This document shows positions 45,169-57,152 of a DNA stretch of 64,000 nt, piece after piece. Numbering within the stretch: position 1 is the first letter of the stretch; every line of letters begins with the position of its first letter. Under the pieces are notes generated by a model that saw only the letters and a program-made list of their open reading frames with translations, was not told where the DNA came from and ran no database searches. This stretch comes from Anastrepha obliqua (taxonomy: Eukaryota; Arthropoda; Insecta; Diptera; Tephritidae): assembly GCF_027943255.1 (NCBI RefSeq), contig NC_072893.1, positions 87,489,784-87,553,783 on the forward strand, written 5' to 3'. The position numbers and the translations under genes are program-made.

Positions 45169-45640
45169 GGTATTTCAAAAGACGCGCTTAGATGTGGTTT
45201 TTAAATGAAACATGTAAAAATTTAGATTCAGGTTCATTTATTTTATTCAAGATATGGTCTTAATAATTATATGTGAAAAATCACATCATTAAAATGTCCA
45301 CCCTGAGCACGTCTACAGGCTGTCGTACGAGAATTAAAATTGTCAGCAATCTCGATCCAAATCTTGTGTTTGAGATCTGGAACCGTTGTTCACCTATTCA
45401 CATAGACTTAACTTAAAAACCCCACAGTCTAGTGGAGTTAGATCGCATGATCTAGGTGGCCAATGTATGTCACCATTACTTGAAATTAATAGACCGGGAA
45501 ATGAGATGTTTTCCCATGTTGAAAATGTAAGAAAAGTCACACAGTCGTCCGAAACTTTAAAGAGCGCTGTCGTGCAGCTCCTATTGGATTTAAACCCCAA
45601 CTTCAATGGGTTCACGAAGAAGTTTTAATACAGGAAGTAA
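45169..45640 (-). pseudogene. Tc1/mariner-type relic with one end
   Basis: End AAAGGGTATTTCAAAAGACG at 45169. The minus strand holds WPPRSCDLTPLDC (third-Asp block), FKLSLCE and, in a shifted frame, IGEQRFQISNTRF and DVLRVDILMM (C-terminus). Related to the fragment at 19926-20361 by its end and by a shared CACGTCTRCAG segment. Confidence 0.6.
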
Positions 45641-46477
45641 TTAATTTGGCGACATATAATACGCTCAAGAACTTTAGATAAAAATTCCAATATTGCAAAG
45701 GCCGATGGACGCCATTCGCTTTCTTCATCGGAATAATCTTAACTCTCTTAAAAAAGCTGGAACAAATTTAAGTGCTCAAGCTGTATTCAGAGCGTGCATA
45801 AAATGTGCTAAGATTTGTAAGATTTCACACATTTTCATTAACTGAATTAGAGACAGAATGTTTTTGTGTACAATCCCGATCTCACGAATTCTTATTCACG
45901 TCTGCTTCGAACCAAGCGCCATACTGAACCGATGCTCATAATATTGTAGTTTTCTCAGTTTAACTGCTTTGGTGACATCTCGTCTGCGAGTTTTAAAAGG
46001 ATTGTAGCTTACTAAACATTTAAGCTGCCATACGCACTTTGCGTTTGTAAAAGAGATCTTTAATATAGAAGTTGAACTATGACCGTTTTTACAATTAACT
46101 ACTGACTAATTGTGTTACAACTCTCACAAACTGATAAAAGAGTGAACTAATATTTGCTTCAACGAAATTAATTTGAACGTTATAGACCTAAGGTAGCGGT
46201 TAAATACCCACAGCTTCCTCAAGATGCCTATAATCAATATGTATAAAGTCGCGATATAAATGGGAGTCGATTGAAATCAAATGCGAAACAAATTAAATCA
46301 TGCTTAGAAAAACTTAAAACAAACCAATAAATATTTTATCATTTCAGTTTTTTATATTTCAATTAAAATTATTCGATTAAGTGAGAAATTTCTGAACTAC
46401 ACCTAAGGGAACCAGACAGACTACTTTTGACAAACGACCAACTCGCTTAACTCTATCCAAACGGAAAAGTTTATGTA
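45641..46477. other. no gene recognised
   Basis: AT-rich. The first 300 bases may continue the preceding relic, but no block could be aligned by eye. Confidence 0.35.
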
Positions 46478-47184
46478 TAGGGTGGGCCATGTAAAATTTG
46501 CTTTTTGAATCGGCTATAAAAAAAAACTAATCAATATTTTTTCAAACTTTTTTTTTTATTTTCAAGATTGAATATTGTCATTTATGAATGAAAAATAATA
46601 TCGTTCAAATGACTGCCACGACTGGCTTTACAGTAGGCGATTTGTTCAACCCAATTTTTAAGCACATTTTCGGTTGTTTGGGCTCCTCTTTCATGAATGG
46701 CAACTTCGATTTCGTGTTTTAAAGCATCAATCGTCTCTGGATGGTTCGCATAGCATTTGTCCTTAACGGCTCCCCACAAAAAATAGTCCAACGGGCTTAA
46801 ATCACAGCTCCGAGGCGGCCAATTGATATCGGAATTCATAAACGGTACCCAAAAGTTCGAGTGTAATTCTGGCAGTGTGACAAGTTGCACCGTCCTGTTA
46901 AAACCAAGTGTCGTCCATGTCATTCCTCTTCAATTTTTGGAAACAAAAACTCGTTGAGCATGTCAAGGTAACGCTCGCCATTTACTGTAACCGCGAAGAA
47001 GAAGAAGACTCACCACTTTGGAAATAGGTATTTAATATTTCCCAATTTTGTTCAAGCGTATAGCGTCCCATTTCGTAAATGTCAAACCTTTAAGTAAATT
47101 ATGAACACATGTGACATGTCATTTGTGTTACCATTCTCAAAAAAATAGATGGTTCAAAAAGCAAACGCTATATGGCCCACCCTG
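46478..47184 (-). mobile_element. mariner-like element with WPPRSCDLSPLDYF motif, internally deleted
   Basis: Ends (reverse complement of the right) CAGGGTGGGCCATATAGCG and (left) TAGGGTGGGCCATGTAAAAT, both followed by TTTGCTTTTTGAA; TA at 46476-46477 and 47185-47186. The minus strand starts MGRYTLEQNWEILNTYFQSG, then jumps to VTVNGERYLDMLNEFLFPKI, DMDDTW-type and CHTARITLELL blocks, NSDINWPPRSCDLSPLDYFL and the C-terminus RGSHLNDIIFHS. Length 707 bp: about half of the transposase is missing. Confidence 0.85.
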
Positions 47185-47710
47185 TATAACCACTAACACA
47201 TAACGTAACACCACTATGCCAGCCACGTTGAAATATTACAGTATTTGTAATAATATTTTTAATCCAGACTTTTGCTTACTCTGGACGCGAGTCATATAAT
47301 ACCTTAAGTCATAACTTTAGAAAATCTGTCTGTCAATTTAAAATAAATATGACAATGAATACGGCCAAATTACTTTACATTTCAACGAAATCAATGAAAT
47401 CAAGCTAATTGGTAATTCTATTGAAACACTCACACACTTTTGAAAAAACTATAGAAACTTTTTAAAACGAACCAACATTAAAAAAATGTTTAATACATAT
47501 TTATTCAATGGAAATTATATTCCTGATGTCATTGTATTGCATAAACATAGCAATGAATAAATTTGAAAATGTGAAATGAACTTCAAGACTGCTTCCGGCA
47601 TTTAAATTAATCACGCTCAAAAGAATGTGTCACTTTCCAATAAAAATTGCTTCTTTGAGCTAATGACTTTCATAGTCAGAATTAGATTATACAACTTGTA
47701 AATGTAAGTA
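47185..47710. other. no gene recognised
   Basis: AT-rich, no repeats or frames of note. Confidence 0.4.
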
Positions 47711-48055
47711 CAGTAAAAACTCGATATACGAAGTTGAAGGAGAAATTCTTCGATGTATCAATAGTTTCGTTAAATTTATAGAATAGCAAAACCTCGATTC
47801 CTCGATTTTTTTACAGATATGTGTACAAGGCTCTTGAGTCGACTGTTCGTTACATAGAAGCTTTTGCTAACGCCACTTTAACCTTCAATACACTTCGAAG
47901 GTTTATTAGCTTGCTCAAAATATCTTCGTTACATGCATGAAACATTTTTGTATGGAAGATTCCACAACAATGATGTTTTTTTCGGGCGACTTGACAAACG
48001 TTTTTTAAATTGAATCTTTTGTTTCACCAAGGCTCGTTATAGCGAGATTTCACTG
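47711..48055. mobile_element. pogo/Tigger-type MITE, 345 bp
   Basis: TA at 47709-47710 and 48056-48057; ends CAGTAAAAACTCGATATACG and CAGTGAAATCTCGCTATAAC, the CAGT...CTCG form typical of pogo/Tigger elements. No coding remnant. Confidence 0.8.
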
Positions 48056-49035
48056 TAGTTCAGACGTGTTGTAACTCGCATTTATTACAGATGAATTAGT
48101 GGTTATAATTTTATTTGACAAAGCATGGAACAAAATGAAATAACTGTAACATACAGGCTCACACACATACGCATACATACCTATATGATCCCTATTTGTA
48201 GGATACCTAAAGTGAACATCTGAACTAACGTTCTCAACTAAATTTATTTTTTAACATTTCTGTTTGGTATACTTCGCCAAATTATCGTGCAAAGTCGTTT
48301 ATATCCTCATCCAAACAAAGTTTACAAATAGTGAAAGTTTATTTCTAAAATGTACGGCCGAAGGCGAATTCATTATGTTTATGAATTATGTTGAAAAAGC
48401 TCTAATAAAACAGAAATGCCAGGTGGACACAGCGAATATCCACCGTTAAAACATATCTATCTTAACAAATTACCAAAACATCAACTGCCATTTCGTTTGA
48501 CAACTCAATTTTTTCATTGCGCCATTTGCATGCAAATACAACTATCTGATTTGCTTGATGCCATTTTGAAAATGAAATGTTAAGATATCAAGTTTTCACA
48601 TGAGAAAACGGGACAAGGTCAAATAGATATTTAACAAATGTTAATTTACATTTAGTAGGGGAAGATGTGGGATAATGTAAATGAAATCCAATCGTTTACA
48701 TTTAAATGTTAAATTTCGTGCATTGGTTCTAACGAGTGTTATACTCGTACATACGAAGACAATCAAAACATCGTCTGCAAATGAACACATTCGTGTGCTT
48801 AAATACAAAGCCATAGTGCTTCGTTTACATGATGCCAGCGAAGTAAACGTTTTTTCGTTAATTTATTTTCGTTTCAACGTTAATTCTTCTTTGAAACGAT
48901 ACGAAAATCGTTTGTTAAGTTATTATTATTCGTTATGTGATGTGAGGAGACTTAAATTTGTCAATTCGACGACGTTCCTAACAACTCAGTCTATGCTGCC
49001 CGTCTTCTATGTGGAAATTTTTATGAAAAGATCTC
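48056..49035. other. no gene recognised
   Basis: A plus-strand frame of 119 codons ends at 49040 but shows no family resemblance and no coding-like composition. Confidence 0.35.
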
Positions 49036-49270
49036 GATGATGCAGATCCAACTGATGCAGGAATCAAAAACATTTGACCTTGAGTTACGTCGTAGCTTTG
49101 GTAAATGGGCTGAAAATCAACTGAAAGTCGATTAGGATTTTCAGCCAAAAATTAAGCTTTGAGGCTCATTTCTGACTTGATCGATATAAGGGTAAGCAAA
49201 ATTTGCATTATTTGCAGAGAAAACAATCCGCACGGGATACTCGAAACCCCACTACAAAAGTAAAGAATGA
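49036..49270 (+). pseudogene. rosa-like transposase fragment
   Basis: Reads MQIQLMQESKTFDLELRRSF, GKWAENQLKVD, a stop, DFQPKI, then shifted EAHF.LDRYKGKQN and RENNPHGILETPLQK. This is the linker and first-Asp block (FSDEAHF...KQNxRxW...ENNPH) of rosa-type transposases. The first Asp itself is lost. Confidence 0.7.
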
Positions 49271-52200
49271 CTTAATTTATCGGCCACGGTGAGGAAAACT
49301 GGTCAATTGATTTTCGCCTTTTTTTCTGACTTTTTATATATGTTGCAAAATCCAGTATAACGTTCGAAACCTTCACTTTATTGGGATACATTTTTAGTTT
49401 TCGAATCATATTAAGAAATGAGTATTGGATTACTATTCTGAAACAAGCACTGAAATATTTTTGTCTGCCCACAGAATGTTGCGTCTAACATACTGATTAT
49501 TCTAAAAACAACATCAGTGCACGGTTACAATTCTGTCTATATGCGTATACGAGTATTTTGGGCTGAATCCGGAAAAAAAGAGCAAACAAAAAATTCTTTC
49601 ACGAAGGGATAAAATCGCATATAGGTACATAAGTGAGAGAACATATAGTATTTTACACAGACAAATCACTTGTTTTTACGATTTGTCAAATGATGAAAAA
49701 CGATAAACGGCAATTAAAGATCAGAATCCGTAAACCCTGAACAATTTATTAGCTTTCCATTCAATAAATCTCAAAAAACATCCTTCTCCTGATAGTAACA
49801 TAGGGTTACATTTATATATATTTTTTTAAATAAATAAAATCAGGGCATACCTTTTCAGACCATTTTATAAACATTACTTTCGTGCTGTTTTTGGCCAGAA
49901 AACGCATACTACGCTTTAATTTTCGCTAATACTCAATTTTTGAATATGGAAATGATTTCTGGAGTGTTTTAAGAGCCTTGAGGCGGCGTTGACTACGGAA
50001 ACGGATTTATTTTTCTATTTTTTATGTATCGAAGAAGTGATACGGGGGAAGGCAATTGCCATATTCACGCATTTTTAATCTGCTGTTTATAAGGAAAGCA
50101 GAAGCAAATCGAAATGATTCTGATTCTTTATTTATTACCAGTCCGGTACTGGTTGTTATATGAAAATTTGTATTTGCTAAATAACGATGCGTGATATAAG
50201 AGAGTCACGCACGCTTTGTTTAAAAACATTAACTTTATTATAAATGTCAATAGCCAACTAAACTTTACTTATCACGCACAATATGGCTATTCTAGAATAA
50301 ATTACTCTTTATTATTTCTGAGTTACGAGTAAAATAATGCCGTTTCCTCAATTTCTTGTTAATCTGAAATACACAGATCAATTTTTCAACACCATAAATT
50401 CCATTTCGTTTTATCAGCATGCTGTTAAATAATTTAGTGAGCACATGGCAGCACCGCAGATCAAAATAAAGAAAACTGTCAAAATCAGCTGCTTTAAACA
50501 AAAAACAAAAAAAAACAAAATGAAAAATAAAAAATAAAACCACTTTTGCCTTGTTTTTAAATAAAATGGAAAATAAATCTAAAAAATAACGGAAGCAATG
50601 AATTGATTTCTAAAGAAAAGGTAATTTGTATGCAAGTAATTGGGGCGCAGCAGAGTTGCGTTACAATTCAGCATATTAAAATACTCGCAGAAAATAACTT
50701 TTCAATCAGCTGTTTTATGTTTACAAACAGATGGCGTTGTTTACAAACATTAAGGCAGCCGAGAAAAGTGGAAACGAACATGTACATAAAGAGCAGACAC
50801 ATTTTAACAGAACGCTAAGAAAACCGCCCTTAAACACCGGTTTGTTTTGAGCACACCCAAAGTTATATGCGAAAATATTCTTATTAATAAAAATGTAAAG
50901 CATATGTAAGAATGAAATATAATTCAGGTTCAAAAATGAGAAAAGCATGTGATACAGAACGCAGAAAAATTATTTAAAAAAACGTCGGCAAGAGCATGCG
51001 GGCATATCGCTGCATAGTTAGGTGATATTCGAAATTACTACAAGGACGTCTCAGCAAAAAAGGGTATTGTTTACATTTTCACACCTCTACGAAACAAGAT
51101 AAATTATTAGAATACTAAATAGTTTCTAAAGAATAATGTAAATATTTTATTTTCGCCTTTCCAACCACCAAATTTAGATCCTATCGAGGGCATGTAGGTA
51201 GCAAGATGTTAAATTGGCATTAACAGTTGGAAATTCATACAAAAAGGATCCATACGAAGAGCATTCATACAGACATAATGAGAGTTTATACCAATCACGA
51301 CATGACATTATGGCGGATTAAATGCAGCTTCTATGCTTGACTGTCAACAAAGACAACACTCGCTTCACGAAGTACTTACGGAGGTAAGTACCTGCCACTA
51401 CTGGGTCATTTAGTTTTTGGTTAACACTGTATTTTATTTCAGACAGTACTTTATTTCACAACTTTACTCTTTGAACATTTTATTTTTTGTATGAATTTCT
51501 TGAACATGCAGGTAACAGTTTTTGCAAGATACCCTTTGACTGAGAACAGCAAACCTGTAGGTATACGAGTATTACTGCTTTGAAATAACTTCGTATAAAT
51601 ACTAGCCGTCATAGGGAAGCGGCATACATTTGAAAGCCCTTAATTTTTTGTAATATATTAGAAGCATCCAAATTGGAGGGGAAACTTGTCCAAAACGCAT
51701 TTCAAGAATATTTGTAGTTTATTTGTATTTACAGTTATTTCTCTAGACCTCTAGACTAGGTTTATCAAATTCCAGATAATAAAAGTTAGATATGTATGTA
51801 CTATGTATGTATGTATACACATAAATTTTAGGTTCCTATTTGTTTTTTAAAGGGATAATAAGTATGTTTATATATTTGGACACAGAATTCATAAACGCAC
51901 CCGACTTCAAGCTAAAAAATGTTTATTTTAATAATGGTGACTCTTATCCAATCTGCGTTATTCTATCGAATTTACCTACCTACATCCATTGTATAGAGAA
52001 GCACTTGTACGCAATGACGTTTTAGGGGGCATACAGTCAATTGTTGCTAAAAGTTGTTGATTGTTACTTGTTTTTGATGTTTCTGAGGAAAGCTGGTGGA
52101 TTTATCGATTAGAAGCTTCGCAGCAAGTAAACAAAGTCCAAACACGACATTCTGTCAAACGACTGCCCCACTTTTTACGGTATAAAAGTTATAAGAGTTC

Positions 52201-52592
52201 ACCACGAGAATATTGCCCTCAATCAGGCTAGATTAGATTAGATAATATTAAAAAAATTGTTTTTCAATATTTTCCTGATATTTTTATTTCTTTTATGTAC
52301 ATATGTACATTGAACCAAGGTGAAGTTGTTTCCAGACATCTTCAAAACACCAAAAAGTCGCAAAAAGTTCTACGCGTTATGTTAAATACTTTATTGAGTA
52401 AACATCAAAAGAAAAAAATAATGATAAATGTCAACACAATAATCACAAAAATCAAAGTGCATTATATTAGAATGCCAACATTATCGCCATGCTCAGCACC
52501 ACCTTGTCAACTCAAAAAACTATAATAATAACACAAATAAACACAAAAACAAATACAAAATCGCACGTGTGCTACGTTGTTGTTGTTTACAG
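49271..52592. other. no gene recognised
   Basis: AT-rich. Short frames only. TATG repeats near 51790. Nothing here could be tied to a known element or gene. Confidence 0.4.
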
Positions 52593-52685
52593 ACGTCGCT
52601 GCTTTAAGCACCTTTTATTGTTGTTAGTGCTTGTGGTGGTGTCATTTATGATTACTCAACAATTTTTCCACAGCACAGAAAAAAG
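52593..52685 (+). other. possible exon with a signal-anchor segment
   Basis: Between an acceptor (TGTTGTTTACAG) and a donor (AAAAG|GTGATT) lies RRCFKHLLLLLVLVVVSFMI then TQQFFHSTEK: basic residues followed by a 14-16 residue hydrophobic stretch, as at the N-terminus of type II Golgi membrane proteins. No partner exon was found on either side, so this is only a candidate. Confidence 0.25.
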
Positions 52686-52689
52686 GTGA

Positions 52690-54260
52690 TTGCAATTACA
52701 ATATAGTAGAACAAAAGAAAACACGGCGTGTAACGATACTCAATCTTGATGCAGTTCACTTGACACGATTCAATTACACATTAAAATTAAGTTGGTCGGC
52801 TAGGCGAACTATGGCGGCCGTGTAACACGCGTAACGCGCAGCGCGCAATTGCGTTTTTTTCGTACCGCCGCCAACTAATAACAAGCAATAGTAACGGGTG
52901 TAAGAATGCTAGCAACCAGTTTACACCCTGTAGTTTAGCTTACCCGAGTAAAGCGCGTGGAATGTGCGCTTTTCAATTAAGCGAAACGCGATGCTGTAGC
53001 ATTTAATGCGTTATGAATACAAAGAGAATAAATGTATTATATTAGTATACATCGACGAATAACACAAAATGCTTTTCCTGAGTTGTGTACAAATATTTCA
53101 AAAACGTCACGCCGAAAATGAGGTAGATATTTTATTTTATTTTAGCTTTTGCGTATTTACTAACTTTTCAAATTTTTGTTTATGCTCTTAAGACTGTTAA
53201 ACGCGTTGTGAGCCAAAGCATTCAGCTGAGCGACTAGCTAGAGTCTCTAATGCTAACTGACGCGTCACAGAATGTGCCAACGACGCCAACCGTGCCGAAG
53301 AGCAAAATTGAGCGCCTAAATACGTACGCGTGTGACTTTGTTGTCGACGACTACCTACGCTGTCTCTGTTGCCGTCGTGGTTGTTATTGTTGCTACTACT
53401 GACGTTAACATCGCTACCTTTCGTCACTACGACGTAGCTCCATTTTCTGACGCGCGCGCGCCTCTTCTGACAACGTTGGGGCTGAGATCATTGAGCAGCT
53501 GTTTAAGTGATTGGTTAGCAAGCAGAATTTTTTTTTTCAACGCTGTTACAGACTACGTTGATCCCCTGCTAACAACAATGATAATAGCCAACTACATTTG
53601 CGATTGCGACGGCGACGGCGACGGAGAACACGATGGCTTCGGCAATGCTGTCGCTGTCGCTGTCGTCAAGGAACCAACAAAAATGTGTTGTCTATGACAA
53701 CACACTCCAGCAGGTACTCGTTTAATGAGGAAGTCAAACCAGTACTGAAATGATGAATAAAGTAAAGCACGCTTATCACTTCAAAACTGCATTACAGTAT
53801 TACACAGATAATGCAGCAACAAACTTTGGAAATATAAGATTGATATATATTACACATATCGAAACGTAGATATATAAACACTTAAATACATTTAAACCCA
53901 AAAATTAGCAGAATAAGTAACAAGTCGATTGCATGGTGAGTTTGCTATACCAGCTGATTGGAGTGTCAAAGTGCCCGGCTTCTTTGTTGTTGCCTTTTTT
54001 TACACTTTCATCGGCATTTTGACAAGCGAACCACCAAATTGGCAAAAAAGACATACATGAGTCGCAAGAATAAGTTTTAACAACCCTCGCTCCGAATGAA
54101 CTTCTGATAGGATTCAAATAGCAATCACTGGGAGTAAATTAAAACTATAAACTCTCGTCGAATGAATGTTTTATCGGATTCTAACCATCAACTATTTATT
54201 ATAGACCAAGAGCTCAATTTTCCCGTGAAAATTGAAATGACTGTCACTATTATGATCTGG
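52690..54260. other. GC-richer, CpG-containing island; possible promoter region
   Basis: 52800-52980 and 53200-53650 stand out from the AT-rich surroundings, with many CG dinucleotides (ACGCGTAACGCGCAGCGCGC, CTGACGCGCGCGCGCC), GTTGTTATTGTTGCTACT-type runs and a GCGACGGCGACGGCGACGG simple repeat. Frames crossing it are of low complexity. It could be a promoter and 5' UTR for a gene on either strand, perhaps the kinase gene, whose first exon is missing. Confidence 0.3.
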
Positions 54261-54274
54261 ATACATTTATTTAA

Positions 54275-54550
54275 CTATACGTAAGCAGCATGTTTCATTA
54301 GATTAGATAGACGACTGTAGGAAGCAGGGTTTTGCATAGTATCTAGCCAAACAGCTCTCATCTGTTGCGTGTAAAATTCAGTACCGCTGTGTTCGAGTGG
54401 AGAATTAATTTCTCTAATACCTAGACACGGTGACTCTAACACTAGTAATACAGAGTTGTTAGCAGTACTGAATCCTAAGGCTTCTAAAGTAACTGTCAAG
54501 TTTTTGATAAGCTGAGAGAAGAAAATATCCACCGCCTGGACAAGTTACAT
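54275..54550 (-). other. unassigned coding-like frame
   Basis: The minus strand is open from about 54550 with a protein-like composition (VTLEALGFSTANNSVLLVLE, SPCLGIREINSPLEHSGTEF, QMRAVWLDTMQNPASYSRLS). I do not recognise it. It may belong to a decayed mobile element next to the LINE fragment that follows. Confidence 0.25.
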
Positions 54551-54599
54551 TACAGAAACTGAAAAAGGTTAGAGAGCCAGTTGTATTAACTTTCTAATG

Positions 54600-54995
54600 A
54601 CTTTTAAGACCTTATACTTAATATAAGGAATTATTTCTCGCACTAAATTTACTTTTTCGAAGCATATTGATTTAGTCTCGTTGACAATGGTGGGATTCAT
54701 AATGACGGATACAACAAATTTTACCGACGCTTTGACTGGTAAAGCACTTTCTATTGCCTTGGTAGAATATGGGGAGTATTGTAGATTATAGGGCGATAAT
54801 ATGGAACCCATATTACGCAAATCACTCTGACAGAATAGAAAGAATCCAAAGGAAATTCACCAGATTATGAACAAATTATTCAACATCCGGGATATTCCGG
54901 ATACGTCTCAAGAAGGAAACATCTTGACCTCCGACTTTTAGCTGACAGGAAGTCGTATATGTCGTTGATATTTGCATGCAAAATTTTCTTAAGTT
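54600..54995 (+). pseudogene. LINE reverse transcriptase C-terminal fragment
   Basis: Broken frames give IWNPYYANHSDRIERIQRKF and TRL, the (I)WxPYYxxHxxRIERIQRKF block that follows the LINE polymerase domain, then RRKHLDLRLLADRKSYMSL. No ends visible. Confidence 0.5.
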
Positions 54996-57018
54996 TATTC
55001 AAACTATTTAACTAATATATACTTATTCATAGTTATTAGGAATTCTATTTCAAAACACTGAAACAAATATGTACTTTTAACGTACCTTATGTAAAAAAGC
55101 CGTATAAAGGGTCTTTCTATAGACACATAACAATTTATATTTAAATTAAATGGTAGTGCTTTTTAATAATATTTTAATAATGCCCAAACGTTGTTTGTTT
55201 ACGAATTTCCCCATGGGCAAAAATGAAAATCTTAATTTACATTTTGCCATTGCTAGACAATAAAAAAATAATTCGTTTGTATTTAAATGCAAAATTGTTA
55301 TGTGTCATTAAGTTAATTAATATAAAACTCTTCGATGATTAGCATTATTTCAAAGTCAATAAAACGCCTAATAGTTCATTGCTTACAACATTAAGCCCAA
55401 TTATTTGGGCCTCACTGTATCACAATGTTATTGATTGTATAAACAAAATAATACAGCAATAAAAAAAAACTTGCATACATATACCACGTTACTATACTAT
55501 AAATGGATTAAAAATTAGAAAATAATTTTTCTTAGACGCTTAGAATTTTAACAGACTAATTATATTTCATTCATTCATTCATTGATTTTAAAATGTATAA
55601 TTAATTATAAACAATTTATGGGAGTTAAAATAAAAAACGTGGAACGCATTTAAAGACTTGAATTGGTATGTATGTATTTACGAGTATATACCCAATCCCG
55701 ATCGCTTTAAATCGATCTGCAGTTGGTAGTTAGGAAGCAGAAAATTTAGATCAAAATAAACAATATAAAATTTAAATGGACGTTATATAGTTTGAAACTT
55801 GATTGAAAAATTTAATATCATAGTCTGTAGACTTACCAATTCTAATGGAATTGTTAATAAATTATAAAACAAATTTTTGCTAAATATTTCAAGACACAAT
55901 AAGAGCTCTGCTAGCCAATACTTAGAATTTACTTAGTTTTCATAGAAACTTAGAGGTTGGTACTCAACACGATTGCACCAGCGATATTTTCCAACATCCA
56001 TTGCATACATATATGTATATGTAAGTACAATGTTTGCTTTTGCTTATTTGTTTGTTTGTCTTTATTTTCGCTTCCATTTTTTTACAATTATACGAAAAAT
56101 TCACTTTGTATGGTATATAGGGAGGAATATTATTCTAAATAGGTAACAGCATGATTCTCTCCCGGCTCTCAATTTATGTAAAACGCATAATTTGGGCATC
56201 TAAAACCTGCAGCTCTCTATATTTTCTAAGCTAAGTGAAGTTGAGGCTAACCAAAAACACGTGTTGCTGGTATGGTGCGCTGCCTAAATTATGCTATGTT
56301 ACAGTTAACAGAGCTCTAATAGTGATGCGGATATTGAATACAGCGCTTTCCAACAGCTTGTATGTATACACAATTAGTCAACTAGCATGGTGCTAAGCGC
56401 CAAAGTCACCCAAAATCGGTTATATTTTACATTTACTTACTTACTCTATTTCGTTTCGCGTTATGTGTGTATCCCGCATTTGGACGTTTCGTGTTATTCA
56501 AGGCTAATTCCTAAAAGGGGATAGCAGAAGTACAAATCCCAAATTTCCAAGTTTTTTTTTTTTGAGCATGTATTTTATTTCTGCAATTTGTTGATTTGCA
56601 GATCACTTTGTCATTGAAACTACTAAAACGTAAGAAAAAAATCAGCTAATCTACTTTCTGCGGTTTCCTGTGGGTATCCAGCAGTTTCAAGCTTAGCTGG
56701 AATTCCCTATGTGCAATATTATTAATCAGTTCGCATAAAGTTATGCGCCTTCAACTCAAACTGATTATTTCAACTCAAGTAGGATATTTTGTGAAATCAC
56801 GCTTCCCATGTACTTCGCAATTTTCCCATTGTTCTTTTGCAGATGCAAAAAAATATAGCCGACTTGCTGTATTGATTTAATTACTCGTATAATAATAACT
56901 AGAATAAGCATGAAATTGAAATCATTTATAACATTTATAAAATTCGATGAAACCTGCAACAAACTGCTAAATATTTAATTACAGTCGAGGTTGAGCTATG
57001 TTCAAACCTTCAAGTCTG
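54996..57018. other. no gene recognised
   Basis: AT-rich. Some clusters of CATA/TATG. No coding segment. Confidence 0.4.
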
Positions 57019-57152
57019 TTGTTGTTGTTGTAGCAACATCAACATTCCCCATACATACTTTATATGGGGAATGCTGCTGAAGTGACAGTCCTTGGCCGGA
57101 TATAAATCCTGGCCGTTCCAGTAACGTAGAACCGACTGTCGTCGGAACGACC
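57019..57152 (-). repeat. short dispersed repeat with AAC tail
   Basis: On the minus strand it runs GGTCGTTCCGACGACAGTCG, GTTCTACGTTACTGGAACGG, TTTATATCCGGCCAAGGACT, GTCACTTCAGCAGCATTCCC and ends CTACAACAACAACAAC. Related to 31590-31725. The tail fits a LINE 3' end or SINE; the centre also has an inverted pair, CATTCCCCATA and TATGGGGAATG. Confidence 0.65.

Noticed and set aside
53332..53697. 121-codon plus-strand frame in the CpG island
   Set aside because: Contains long Val/Ala runs and a DGDGDG run from a simple repeat, with no domain and no splice context.
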